In this document: positions 18,747 through 26,945 of the stretch, one piece after another
Layout of the letters: each line of letters opens with the position of its first letter
Position numbering within the stretch: the stretch's first letter is position 1
From: G965216255 sp965216255
Lineage (GTDB): Bacteria > Bacteroidota > Rhodothermia > Rhodothermales > Bin80
Assembly (NCBI GenBank): GCA_965216255.1
Contig: OZ244148.1
Location: 3,100,001 to 3,164,000, forward strand
Reading direction: 5' to 3'
Length of the DNA: 64,000 bases
Made by a program: the position numbers and the translations under genes
The notes under the pieces: model-generated
Told to the model about the DNA's origin: nothing
What the model saw: only the letters and a program-made list of their open reading frames with translations
Database searches by the model: none

Positions 18747-19277
18747 CTAAGTGCTGGTCATACTTGCCCGGAGTCGCTCCAGCTGATGCCGGACGCTGCC
18801 ATCATAAACCACGTCGCCGATGCGCACAACCATGCCGCCGACGAGCGAGGTGTCCATTTCGATCACCAGCCGGATACGGTTGGCCAGGCGCTGCTCAAGT
18901 GCAGCCGCCAACTTCGCTCTCTCAGCATCGGACAGGGCGAAACACGTGCGAACGTAAGCGGTCGTAATGCCGGACTTGATGTCGCTAAGCTCGGCATAGA
19001 ATGCAGCCATCGCAGGTAACAAATACTCTCGCTTCCTTGCGATCACAAGTCGCAGAAAGCGAATCGAAAGCGGATGGAGGTTCTCTCCAAATATCGCAGT
19101 TACCGCTGACTTCTTTGCTTCCCGGGCCACCACGGGGCTTTGCAAGTATGCCGCGAAGGCGGGTTCATCCAACACGGTTTGGCGGACAAGTGCCATGTCA
19201 CGGCCAATACGGGGGTCCTGCGCGGCTTCCTCGTAGAGGGCCCTGGCATATCGTCGCACAACGCTCTGGTGGCTCAT
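18747..19277 (-). CDS. atpH: F-type ATP synthase delta subunit
   Basis: 176 residues, the stator subunit (OSCP-like) linking the peripheral stalk to the top of F1. It starts VVRRYARALYEEA, the N-terminal helix that binds alpha, and ends with DTSLVGGMVVRIGDVVYDGSVRHQL, the conserved C-terminal motif (residues about 142-166). Order between atpF and atpA and spacing of 15 and 31 bases fit the operon. Confidence 0.94.
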   Translation of the reverse strand: MSHQSVVRRYARALYEEAAQDPRIGRDMALVRQTVLDEPAFAAYLQSPVVAREAKKSAVTAIFGENLHPLSIRFLRLVIARKREYLLPAMAAFYAELSDIKSGITTAYVRTCFALSDAERAKLAAALEQRLANRIRLVIEMDTSLVGGMVVRIGDVVYDGSVRHQLERLRASMTST

Positions 19278-19292
19278 GCCGTAGGTAGGAGC

Positions 19293-19802
19293 TTAGTTGG
19301 TGCGGAGTTCGTCCAGGAAGGAATCCACGAGACCTCGTTGGAGCTGCACATCGAGATTTGCACGCAGAATTCGTTCGGCAGCCTGCACCGCGAGGTCCGC
19401 GACTTCCGTCCGCAGCGCCTGCAGAGCCTCCTCCTTCTTGCGACTGATTTCGTCCTGTGCCTGTGCGTGCAGCTGGCCGATCTCCTCGCGCGTCCGAAGC
19501 AGTTCGTCGGCCCGGAGCCGCTCGATTTCCTCACGGGTAGCCCGAAGAAGCCGCTGGGCCTCAAGTTCTGCGTCGCGCCGAATACGCTTGTTTTCCTTCT
19601 GCACGTGACGACTCTCTTCAAGAGCCTTTTCTGCCCGGCGTATAGAGTCGTCTATCTTGCGCTCGCGTTCTTCGAGGGCGGATGTAATGGGGCCCCAGGC
19701 GAAGCGCCGCAGTATAAAGAGCAGCGTAATGAATACGATGGTTAACCAGATGACAAGCCCTACATTCGGGCTCAGCAAATTGGCAGCAACGAAGTACGTC
19801 AT
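19293..19802 (-). CDS. atpF: F-type ATP synthase b subunit
   Basis: 169 residues, the peripheral stalk. One N-terminal membrane helix (about residues 14-34, LVIWLTIVFITLLFILRRF) is followed by the conserved WGPI and a long charged helix rich in Glu, Arg and Ala that forms the coiled coil. A single b gene is present, so the stalk is presumably a homodimer. It starts 11 bases after atpE. Confidence 0.93.
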   Translation of the reverse strand: MTYFVAANLLSPNVGLVIWLTIVFITLLFILRRFAWGPITSALEERERKIDDSIRRAEKALEESRHVQKENKRIRRDAELEAQRLLRATREEIERLRADELLRTREEIGQLHAQAQDEISRKKEEALQALRTEVADLAVQAAERILRANLDVQLQRGLVDSFLDELRTN

Positions 19803-19813
19803 CGTGCAGCGTA

Positions 19814-20044
19814 TCAGCCCTTGATTGTCAGTAGGAAGGTGATGACCAGCCCGAATAGGGCGACACCTTCAATGAGGGCGGCGGCAATGATCATGCTTTG
19901 CCGGATAATGTCGGTCGCCTCGGGCTGGCGGGCCGTGCCTTCCATAGCGGGACCTGCGAGGAGGCCGATACCGATACCGGTGCCGAGGGCGATCAGACCG
20001 GCACCTATGCCGGCGCCAAGCCATGCCAATGCAACGGATTCCAT
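19814..20044 (-). CDS. atpE: F-type ATP synthase c subunit
   Basis: 76 residues, two membrane helices joined by the polar loop ARQPE (38-42) that contacts the central stalk. Helix 1 carries GAGLIALGTGIGIG; helix 2 carries AALIEGVALFGLV with the ion-binding carboxylate Glu59. The residues after it are Gly-Val and helix 1 has Ile where sodium-type rings have Gln, so the ring is predicted to carry protons. Length is typical. It lies between atpB (48 bases) and atpF (11 bases). Confidence 0.96.
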   Translation of the reverse strand: MESVALAWLGAGIGAGLIALGTGIGIGLLAGPAMEGTARQPEATDIIRQSMIIAAALIEGVALFGLVITFLLTIKG

Positions 20045-20092
20045 AGTGGTTACGGGGTCTTGGTGGTCAAAAGCAGCGTGGAGTGTACAACA

Positions 20093-21187
20093 CTAAGCAT
20101 GGGCGTGCGCGTCGTGTGGATGCTCAGCGATGGCCATGCCAATAAACAGCGCTGAAAGAAAAGTAAAGATGTAGGCCTGGATGAAGGCTATCAAGATCTC
20201 AAGAAGGTTCACAAAAAGCAGGAACCCGATGCTTACCGGTGCGACCCCATAGCCTGCCAAGGGACCAAAGAGCTGGGAGAAGGTGAAAATGAGGCCGACC
20301 AGACTCAGAATGACCAGGTGACCAGCCGTCATGTTGGCAAACAATCGAATAGCCAGAGCAATGGGTTTGGTAAACTGGCCCATGATCTCCGTAGGTATCA
20401 AGAGAAACTTGATGACTACCGGTATGCCCGGTGGCCAGAAGATATGTCGCCAGTGGTCCTTCGATCCATTCACCTGCGTGAGCACAAACGTGAATGTGGC
20501 AAGCACCGATGTAACCATGAGGTTCGAAGTAGCCGTGGCTCCGAACGGTACGAGTCCCATGAGGTTGCAGGTCAGGATGAAGAAAAATATCGTGAGCAGG
20601 AAGGGTAGAAAGGGCTTGTATCTTTCGCCCAAGCTGGACTTGGCGACACTGTCTCGAACAAATAGAATGAGCGTCTCGAATAAGTTCTGAAAGAGGCCGC
20701 GCGGTGCCGTCTGCCGTCCAATGCCCTGTTGATAGCGGAAGGAGAGCCTCAGGAAGATAAACAGCACGATAGCCGCCCCAAGAAGGGCGAAGATCAAGTG
20801 CCGCGTCATGGAAAAGTCGATGACAATTTCGCCGGAATTCGGCACAAGAAGTGCGTCCAAGTGCGCTCCGGTAGCGATGAGATCCTCTACGGACACGGCA
20901 CCGTGGTCGCCTTCTGCAGCAGCATCCTCATGGCTGCCCGCGATGAAGACGCCGGACCTGAGCGCGGCAGCCGTGCTCGCATAAACCTTCAGGCCAAACG
21001 TACCCTCGGCGCCGCGAACGAAGAAAATCCGCGGCAACTCCACGGTGGCAATTGGCTCGAAATCCAGATAGTAGCCGTCTGCCGTATGGTGTAGCGGATC
21101 AAAGTCACCCTCCTCCTCAGCCGCAAGGCTGGCAGGAACCAGAAAGAGACAGACGACGGCGAGCTGGACCCTAGCCACGCTTTTCAT
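20093..21187 (-). CDS. atpB: F-type ATP synthase a subunit
   Basis: About 364 residues, the proton-channel stator of Fo. It begins with a signal peptide-like segment (MKSVARVQLAVVCLFL, ending SLAA) and a 110-residue polar periplasmic domain, as seen in Bacteroidota, then five to six membrane helices. The essential arginine sits in ALAIRLFANMTAGHLV and the C-terminal helix has LLEILIAFIQAYIFTFL. The start at 21187 is preferred over an ATG-like start 15 codons upstream, because it places the hydrophobic segment correctly; it overlaps the end of the upstream atpI-like gene by about 17 bases. The C-terminus is His-rich (HPHDAHAHA). Confidence 0.94.
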   Translation of the reverse strand: MKSVARVQLAVVCLFLVPASLAAEEEGDFDPLHHTADGYYLDFEPIATVELPRIFFVRGAEGTFGLKVYASTAAALRSGVFIAGSHEDAAAEGDHGAVSVEDLIATGAHLDALLVPNSGEIVIDFSMTRHLIFALLGAAIVLFIFLRLSFRYQQGIGRQTAPRGLFQNLFETLILFVRDSVAKSSLGERYKPFLPFLLTIFFFILTCNLMGLVPFGATATSNLMVTSVLATFTFVLTQVNGSKDHWRHIFWPPGIPVVIKFLLIPTEIMGQFTKPIALAIRLFANMTAGHLVILSLVGLIFTFSQLFGPLAGYGVAPVSIGFLLFVNLLEILIAFIQAYIFTFLSALFIGMAIAEHPHDAHAHA

Positions 21188-21482
21188 TTGAACGGTTTGC
21201 AAGCCACCGGATTTCCAATCCCACACCAGCAAAGAGCAGTACCAGGAATGCGGTCAAGAATGGAACGCTACGTATGGGCAGCAGCAGGATGATAGCGGCA
21301 ATCGCCGCTAACGCTGCCATCATGCGTCCGAGCATGCCCCCGAAAATAGTGATCATGAAGAGGCGCTGTTCCTGACGCAGCGCGAGCTTGGCCATCCCTA
21401 TACTAGAGACCAGGTATAGAAGGCCAAGGGCAAATCCGATGCAGGCGCTACCCAACAAAGTAGCAATTGCAACTTCCGTCAT
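21171..21482 (-). CDS. atpI: AtpI-like ATP synthase accessory membrane protein
   Basis: 103 residues with four predicted membrane helices (about 5-27, 41-61, 60-72, 72-93), matching the size and topology of ATP synthase subunit I, which aids c-ring assembly. Sequence identity to characterised AtpI is weak by eye, so the name rests on topology and on its position immediately before atpB with overlap. Translational coupling to atpB is likely. Confidence 0.65.
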   Translation of the reverse strand: MTEVAIATLLGSACIGFALGLLYLVSSIGMAKLALRQEQRLFMITIFGGMLGRMMAALAAIAAIILLLPIRSVPFLTAFLVLLFAGVGLEIRWLANRSNEKRG

Positions 21483-21571
21483 GTAAGTCTTGGAACGCTC
21501 TAGCGACGTCGGAGAGCCGCCGGAACGGACACTGAGGAGTGAATTCTACATGAATGGGACCGGGTGGGCGG

Positions 21572-21808
21572 TTACCTCCGACCTGCAGTAAACACTCCCG
21601 CGACATAAAGGAGGCGCACAAACACGAAGATAACCCCAATCACGGCGCCACTTACGACCAGCCACGGTTCTGTGCCGAGCCTGCGGTCGACCAGCAATCC
21701 TGCTGTCACGCAAACGACCATCGTCGTGGCAATCTGAACGCCAATACTGGCATACGGAGACGCCGCTCCCACGCGGCCCAGCGATTTGCGAGGCGTCGGT
21801 TTCATCAC
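21572..21808 (-). CDS. AtpZ/AtpQ-like small membrane protein
   Basis: 78 residues with a charged N-terminus (KPTPRKSLGRVG) and two membrane helices (about 19-41 and 48-70) separated by DRRLGTEPW. This is the layout of AtpZ-like proteins encoded at the front of many atp operons, where they assist assembly or magnesium/calcium flux with AtpI. Six bases after the bactofilin stop and about 90 bases before atpI. Family call from topology and context. Confidence 0.65.
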   Translation of the reverse strand: MMKPTPRKSLGRVGAASPYASIGVQIATTMVVCVTAGLLVDRRLGTEPWLVVSGAVIGVIFVFVRLLYVAGVFTAGRR

Positions 21809-21814
21809 TGCGGC

Positions 21815-22297
21815 CTACGAGGCCGCTGCCCTGCTCAGGTCAGGGCGCAGCATGTCCAACTGGGTAGCAGTCCCGCTGTCTCTTGACTCCAAGTCTTTCT
21901 TAACGATCTGTCCTCGCTGACCCATCTGGCACTCGCCGTTGAATGTGGCGCCCTCCTCCACGATGAGCCGTGAAGTTTGGATGGTTCCTTCCACAACGGC
22001 AGAGCTTGACAGGAACACGCGCTCCGAGGCCACAATACTTCCCTCGACATGCCCGGCAATCTTGGCGTGTGCACTTTCGATTTCACCCTCAACGCCACCT
22101 TCGGAGGCAACAATGCAACATCCGTTGATCTGCAACTTCCCCTTTACACGTCCGCTGATGCGAAGGTCCGATTCTGCGGTCAGAATGCCCTCAATGTAAG
22201 TGCCCTCGGCAATGATGTTCACGTTAGGCGAAGTGGATGTTGCGCCTTGTTTGACCATGGAGAGCTCGCTGTCTGTGGTGTTTCCAAAAAGGGCCAT
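21815..22297 (-). CDS. Bactofilin
   Basis: 160 residues with a central right-handed beta-helix of the bactofilin (DUF583) family: repeated hexapeptide-like strands such as IIAEGTYIEGIL, LRISGRVKGKL, AKIAGHVEGSIVA and AVVEGTIQTSRL, starting near residue 25. Both tails are short and polar. Bactofilins polymerise without nucleotide at the inner membrane and commonly recruit LytM peptidases; here an M23 peptidase gene lies directly upstream, supporting a shape or cell-wall role. It sits at the head of the ATP synthase cluster with only six bases to the next gene. Confidence 0.9.
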   Translation of the reverse strand: MALFGNTTDSELSMVKQGATSTSPNVNIIAEGTYIEGILTAESDLRISGRVKGKLQINGCCIVASEGGVEGEIESAHAKIAGHVEGSIVASERVFLSSSAVVEGTIQTSRLIVEEGATFNGECQMGQRGQIVKKDLESRDSGTATQLDMLRPDLSRAAAS

Positions 22298-22422
22298 ATT
22301 GTTGACCTGATTGTTCTGGATCTACGCCCAATGGCGTATGCGGTTGCCTGGCCAGGACCGCGCGGCCATTGGTACAAGGCTTGTTACGCCACCGCAATGT
22401 TAAACGTTGCGGTAGCAAGATG

Positions 22423-23343
22423 CTACTGGTCAAGCAAATATAGGCTTGGATCTTGCGCAAGGCCGTTGTTCCAGATCTCGATATGGAGATGGGGGCCCGA
22501 AGAGTATTCGCCGGAGTCACCGCTCGTGGCGATGGCCTCCCCCAAACGGACCCTGTCGGCTACGCGCTTGAGCAGCCGCTGGTTATGCTTGTAGACGGAT
22601 ACATACCCGTCGGCATGCTGAATGGCAATTTCGTAGCCACCGGTCTGCGACCAGTCCGCGAATATGGCATAGCCGTTTCCTATGGCACGCACTGGCGTGC
22701 CCACGCTCGTGGCGATATCTATTCCAAAATGTCCCGCCCGGGCATCAAACCCGCGGGAAAGGAAGCCGCTGACAGGTGCCAACGCCGGGAGTTCCAGGCT
22801 GGTCAGGTACTGCCGTCCGTCCGGTACTAGTAGCGAGGGTGAGTCCGTGGTGGCAGGCATCCGGATAACCGCCAGGGCTGGCTGTTCATGATCCTCCCAG
22901 TTTTCGGACACCGGCTCGGCTAGGGTCTGGCCAATGCCCCCGCCCCCAGTGATCTCTTGTGAGTCTGCTGGCTCAACGGGCTGCGCATCCATTTCTCCTG
23001 TCAACAGGCTTCGAATCTGGTTGAGGTACTGCTCTTGCACCGCAAGAGAATCCTCCAAGGCTGCTAGGCGCATGTCGGTAAGCAGTGCATTGCCGCGTGC
23101 ATCGGAAGTATAATAGCCAGGCAGCAGATTCTTCACTGGCGTAAATACCAGGACGACGTAAGTGACAAACGACAGCGCAGCAGCCAGAACTCCTGCGGCA
23201 ACGCGAATATGTATGGGCTGGATCTTGTACAGCCGTGACTTTACGGTGCGGTCATCGTCCACGACGATGATGGTACGCTTGGAGTCCGTGCGACCCGTTA
23301 GGTCACGAACAAATAGCCAGCCATGCGCAAGGAGCTTTATCAT
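22423..23343 (-). CDS. Membrane-anchored M23 (LytM) peptidase
   Basis: About 306 residues. A short cytoplasmic tail precedes one membrane helix (VAAGVLAAALSFVTYVVLVF), then a coiled region and the LytM domain. The zinc ligands are present as HFGID (His and Asp) and HLH in SSGPHLHIE, so the enzyme should cleave peptidoglycan cross-links in the periplasm. The start MIKLLAHGW at 23343 is preferred to an in-frame start 28 codons upstream, which adds an unlikely leader. Located upstream of bactofilin, a pairing known in several phyla. Confidence 0.88.
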   Translation of the reverse strand: MIKLLAHGWLFVRDLTGRTDSKRTIIVVDDDRTVKSRLYKIQPIHIRVAAGVLAAALSFVTYVVLVFTPVKNLLPGYYTSDARGNALLTDMRLAALEDSLAVQEQYLNQIRSLLTGEMDAQPVEPADSQEITGGGGIGQTLAEPVSENWEDHEQPALAVIRMPATTDSPSLLVPDGRQYLTSLELPALAPVSGFLSRGFDARAGHFGIDIATSVGTPVRAIGNGYAIFADWSQTGGYEIAIQHADGYVSVYKHNQRLLKRVADRVRLGEAIATSGDSGEYSSGPHLHIEIWNNGLAQDPSLYLLDQ

Positions 23344-23449
23344 GGAGCCAACCACGCAAGATCTCGCTAATGTACGCAGAGTAGCATTGGGGGTTGAGCA
23401 TCGCAGTACGGGCCCGAGCGTGAGCACGCAAGGGGGCCGTTCCTCCGCC

Positions 23450-23746
23450 CTAGCAAAAGACGATGTCGCCGACGAGGTCGGAGCCTAGGTAGGCGTTCAA
23501 TCTCTGCGCCCATTCCCCGCGCTGCAGGTGCAATTCTTGTCGCCACACAGCAGACGTAAGCCGGATGTGGAGCGTGCCATCCTTGACCCAGCTGCAATCT
23601 GTTACGCTATTGATGTGCGGGCCTGCCAGCGTCGTCCACCCCTCCCGGATACGGACTTCTTCGATCCCGGTTCGAATGCCTAACTGATCAATGACCGCAT
23701 TCAGTACCATTCCGAGTGGTTGGGGCTGGTTCCGAATTTGCGCCAT
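23450..23746 (-). CDS. DUF721/DciA-like protein
   Basis: About 98 residues. The segment PQPLGMVLNAVIDQLGI followed by IREGWTTLAGPHINSVTDCSWVKDGTLHIRLTSAVWRQEL (landmarks at residues about 9-25 and 34-73) matches the DUF721 family, whose member DciA loads the replicative helicase. The downstream domain ends in YLGSDLVGDI, as is usual for compact forms. Start taken at MAQIRNQPQ rather than 12 codons upstream. Divergent from the gluQ-like gene 85 bases away; the M23 gene follows after 106 bases. Confidence 0.8.
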   Translation of the reverse strand: MAQIRNQPQPLGMVLNAVIDQLGIRTGIEEVRIREGWTTLAGPHINSVTDCSWVKDGTLHIRLTSAVWRQELHLQRGEWAQRLNAYLGSDLVGDIVFC

Positions 23747-23830
23747 GGTTCCATCGTGGGTGAATGATTCAAGATACAGCATTTTGCCGTATCTCTAAAC
23801 TGCCAGGAGCTTCGGGCGTTCACTTAGGCG

Positions 23831-24805
23831 ATGGAGGGCACAGTACAGCTTCTGCGTGGGCGCTACGCCCCGTCACCCACAGGCTTACTGCATGTTGGTA
23901 GCGCCAGAACTGCGCTCGTGGCATGGCTTTCAGCGCGCGCAGCAGGTGGCTCGTTTGTGCTGCGCATGGAGGATCTGGACGGTAAGAGGGCGGTGCCCGG
24001 CATGGCACAGGCCATCCTGCAAGATTTGGCATGGCTTGGAATCAATTGGGATGTCGGACCTGATAGCGACGAAACGTACATGCAATCACGGCGCTCAACG
24101 CTGTATGAGGCTGCCGTTTCCAGGCTGCGGGCACACGAGAGACTCTTTCCATGCACGTATTCCCGCAGGGATCTCGAGCGGCTGGCAACCGCGCCCCACG
24201 GGATGCCTTCCCAGCCGCCGTATCCTGCGGCGCTGCGCCCCCGGCAACTGCCGGGAGACTGGTTTGAACTGCACAGAAGTGGGAAGGCGTCCCTGCGATT
24301 CAAAGTTGCCGACGAACTGGTCACATTTCAGGATCGTGTCTATGGCATGGTATGCGAAAGGGTGTCGGATTCGGTAGGTGATTTCGTTGTAAAACGGCGC
24401 GACGGTGTCTACGCCTATCAGCTGGCCGTAGTCGTGGATGATGTGTCCATGGGTATTACAGAAGTGGTGCGCGGGGAGGACCTGATCTCTTCCACTGCCC
24501 GGCAGATTCAGTTAATCGAAGCGCTAGGAGAATCGCCGCCGGCCTATGGCCATGTACCCCTTGTCGTTGCGCCTGACGGCGTAAAGCTGTCAAAGCGCCA
24601 CAGTGGTCTCTCTGTCCGAGCGCTTCGCGCAGCGGGTGTGCGTGCCGACACTCTGGTCGGCTATCTTGCGTATACGCTTGGGCTACTGTTCGACCCCGTT
24701 CCTTGTAGTCCGGCCGATCTTGTACCTGGTTTTTCTTGGCAGGAAGTACACCGGCGTGCTTGGACGCTGCCCAGGGACCTGGCGGAAAAGCTTCTCGTGG
24801 GGTAG
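23831..24805 (+). CDS. gluQ: Glutamyl-Q tRNA(Asp) synthetase-like protein
   Basis: 324 residues, a GluRS catalytic core without the anticodon-binding domain, the hallmark of GluQ (YadB), which charges Glu onto queuosine of tRNA-Asp. Class I motifs: APSPTGLLHVGSARTAL with HVGS at 21-24, and KLSKR at 252-256. The structural zinc site of GluQ is largely lost: CTY stands where Cys-x-Cys occurs and the later Cys is absent (YPAALR). The fold tolerates this in some members. It opens a plus-strand run with TolC-, MlaC- and GT-like genes but its function seems unrelated to them. Confidence 0.87.
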   Translation: MEGTVQLLRGRYAPSPTGLLHVGSARTALVAWLSARAAGGSFVLRMEDLDGKRAVPGMAQAILQDLAWLGINWDVGPDSDETYMQSRRSTLYEAAVSRLRAHERLFPCTYSRRDLERLATAPHGMPSQPPYPAALRPRQLPGDWFELHRSGKASLRFKVADELVTFQDRVYGMVCERVSDSVGDFVVKRRDGVYAYQLAVVVDDVSMGITEVVRGEDLISSTARQIQLIEALGESPPAYGHVPLVVAPDGVKLSKRHSGLSVRALRAAGVRADTLVGYLAYTLGLLFDPVPCSPADLVPGFSWQEVHRRAWTLPRDLAEKLLVG

Positions 24806-24858
24806 ACCGATGTTACTTCGCTACTGGCACGCGCGGCATCTGAGGTGGAGACGCTGGC

Positions 24859-26253
24859 ATGCATAAGAATTTGGCAACCATATTCGTGTCTGCAGCGCTG
24901 CTTCTTGCGGTTGGAGTGGCGCATGCGCAGGACACGCTGCTCGTAACGCTTCAGGATGTTGCGCGACGGGCTTTGGCGGTGAGTCCGGACCTGGGTGCCG
25001 TGCGGGCGGATAAGGCACACGCCGATGCACGCATGGACCTGGCACGCGCCAGTCGCATTCTCCCGGAGCTCAGCAGCAATTCCGCCTTTTCTCTTGCGCC
25101 CGGAATAAGCAATCCCAACGGCGTGGACAGACAGGCACTGTATCTCGATCCTGCTGTGCGCAATGATTATTCCAGCCTGGCTCCGTTTGTTTATGCGGAC
25201 ATCAGCCTTGCGCAGCCAATCTACACATGGGGCCTGCTGGGAGCAAGTCTCGATGCGGCCTCTTCCGGCGTAGATGTGGAAGCTGCCGCAGTTGCCGGCA
25301 AGGAGCTGGACGTGGTGCTGCGTGCGGCGGAGCTGTATTTCAACGTGCTTCTGGCGGAAGGCATGGTGCGACTTACTGACCGGGCGGGAGACGTAGTGGA
25401 CCAGGCCAAGCGTGAAATCGCAAGGCTCTTGGAGGAGGGCAACCCCGATGTCGACGAGGCAGAGCGGTACCAGGTGCTGATCACGGAGCAGGAGTTTCTG
25501 CGCCGAGTGGCCGAGGTACTTCAGCGGCGCGAGGTGGCGTATGTAGGTCTACGCCGGCAGCTGCTACTACAGGATTCTACAATTCTGGTACCGAAGGACA
25601 ACCAATTGAGGCCCTTGCAATATGCTGCTGAAGGCCTGGAGGTGTACCTGAGGGCCGCGTACGATCGGCCTGAGATGCAGCAGGCACGCGCCGGCCTGGC
25701 GGCGCGTGACGCCTTGGTTCGCGTCGCGCGGGCAGACTATTATCCGCAAGTGGTGTTTGTTGCCTCGGCAAGCGTGGGTGCAGCGGCTGGCCGCTACCGC
25801 CAGCCCAATCCCTTCGTAAGTGACGGGTTTCGCGTGGCGCGGGCACGTACCGGTATCGGCATCCGGCAGAAGCTCAATTTTTCCCAGACCCGTGCCAGCG
25901 TAGCGCAGGCCCGCGCCGAGCGGGATGTAGTTGACTATCAGCTGCAGGCTGCCGAGCAGCTTGTCCTATTCGAGGTAGAACGAAGCTGGCGGGAACTACT
26001 CATCAAAAAGGCAACCCTGGTCGCCCAGGATTCCTCGCTAGCCATCAGCAAGGAGTGGCTGCGTGTGGAATACATCAATTTTGACTTGGATCTTGGCGAC
26101 GCGGAAAATCTCATCAAGGCCGTGCAGTTCAACCTCGAGCTGGAGGCCCGCTATCTGGAGGCCGTGCAGGCCTACAACATGGCAGTTCTCCGGCTGCTTG
26201 CCGCTGCGGGGCTCCTCGTGCGGCATGCCAGAGGCGACTTCCCCCTGTTTTGA
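24859..26253 (+). CDS. TolC-family outer membrane efflux protein
   Basis: 464 residues. Signal peptide (1-24, ending VAHAQ) followed by two OEP-like halves of long alternating helices (about 30-225 and 250-450) typical of TolC channel tunnels: repeated heptad patterns such as AHADARMDLARA and ARAERDVVDYQLQAAEQLVLFEVERSWREL (residues about 348-378). It probably forms the outer-membrane duct of a type I or RND-like pump; no membrane-fusion or inner-membrane partner is encoded in the window. The MlaC-like gene begins 17 bases downstream, hinting at co-transcription and lipid traffic rather than drug efflux, but this is inference. Confidence 0.85.
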   Translation: MHKNLATIFVSAALLLAVGVAHAQDTLLVTLQDVARRALAVSPDLGAVRADKAHADARMDLARASRILPELSSNSAFSLAPGISNPNGVDRQALYLDPAVRNDYSSLAPFVYADISLAQPIYTWGLLGASLDAASSGVDVEAAAVAGKELDVVLRAAELYFNVLLAEGMVRLTDRAGDVVDQAKREIARLLEEGNPDVDEAERYQVLITEQEFLRRVAEVLQRREVAYVGLRRQLLLQDSTILVPKDNQLRPLQYAAEGLEVYLRAAYDRPEMQQARAGLAARDALVRVARADYYPQVVFVASASVGAAAGRYRQPNPFVSDGFRVARARTGIGIRQKLNFSQTRASVAQARAERDVVDYQLQAAEQLVLFEVERSWRELLIKKATLVAQDSSLAISKEWLRVEYINFDLDLGDAENLIKAVQFNLELEARYLEAVQAYNMAVLRLLAAAGLLVRHARGDFPLF

Positions 26254-26270
26254 TCCCAAACGTTGACGAA

Positions 26271-26876
26271 ATGCCACCCTTCCGAAGCCGGCTTGCACTT
26301 TTACTTGTCTGTATTGCTACAGCCGTACCTCTGTCCGCGCAAGATTCCACCACAGCAGTACGCGCATTCCTGGAGCAGCGTGATCGCGAAATCAAGGCCG
26401 CCGTCGATGCGCTGGCGTCTGAAGATACAGAGGCGGCCCGCGAACGTGCCTCGCACCTCATCAACGACCGCATTGATTTTCATGAAATGGGCCGGCTTGC
26501 CTTAGGTCCGCACTTTGAGGAGATTTCCTCGGAGGATCAGGAGCGTTTTGTCCAGACCTTTGCCGCCATCGTCCGCTCGCAGGCGCTTTCGGACCTTAGT
26601 GTATACCGTGCCTCCGTGGTGTACGATTCCGTGGGGGTGGTCGGCTCGAAGGCTTTCGTGCGCACGCGTGCCAATGTAGACGGGACCATGCTTGGGGTGG
26701 AGTACCTGCTGCATATAAAGGATGACACTTGGTGGCTTTACGACATCATCGTGGATGATGTGGGTACGGTGGAGGGCTATGCTGTCTCGTTCCAAAGTTA
26801 TATTCGCAAGCGTGGGTTCGACCAGTTCATGGCAAGTCTGGACAGGAGACTTGCGAAACTCCGCCAAGTGCAGTAG
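26271..26876 (+). CDS. MlaC/Ttg2D-like periplasmic lipid-binding protein
   Basis: About 201 residues. Signal peptide (RSRLALLLVCIATAVPLSAQ) and then a helix-rich MlaC domain: ...INDRIDFHEMGRLALGPHF (landmark near residue 65), SSEDQERFVQTFAAIV, and WWLYDIIVDDVG, a conserved strand-turn of the family. MlaC carries phospholipids between the outer and inner membrane through the Mla system; mlaABDEF are not in the window. The ATG at 26271 is chosen because it directly precedes the signal peptide; an upstream TTG overlapping the tolC-like stop by 4 bases is possible. Confidence 0.82.
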   Translation: MPPFRSRLALLLVCIATAVPLSAQDSTTAVRAFLEQRDREIKAAVDALASEDTEAARERASHLINDRIDFHEMGRLALGPHFEEISSEDQERFVQTFAAIVRSQALSDLSVYRASVVYDSVGVVGSKAFVRTRANVDGTMLGVEYLLHIKDDTWWLYDIIVDDVGTVEGYAVSFQSYIRKRGFDQFMASLDRRLAKLRQVQ

Positions 26877-26945
26877 GGGCGGGTGCGGTGCGGACCATGC
26901 CTGCTGGGTGTATCTTTCACGCGAAGTCATAAATGCCCTGTTCGT

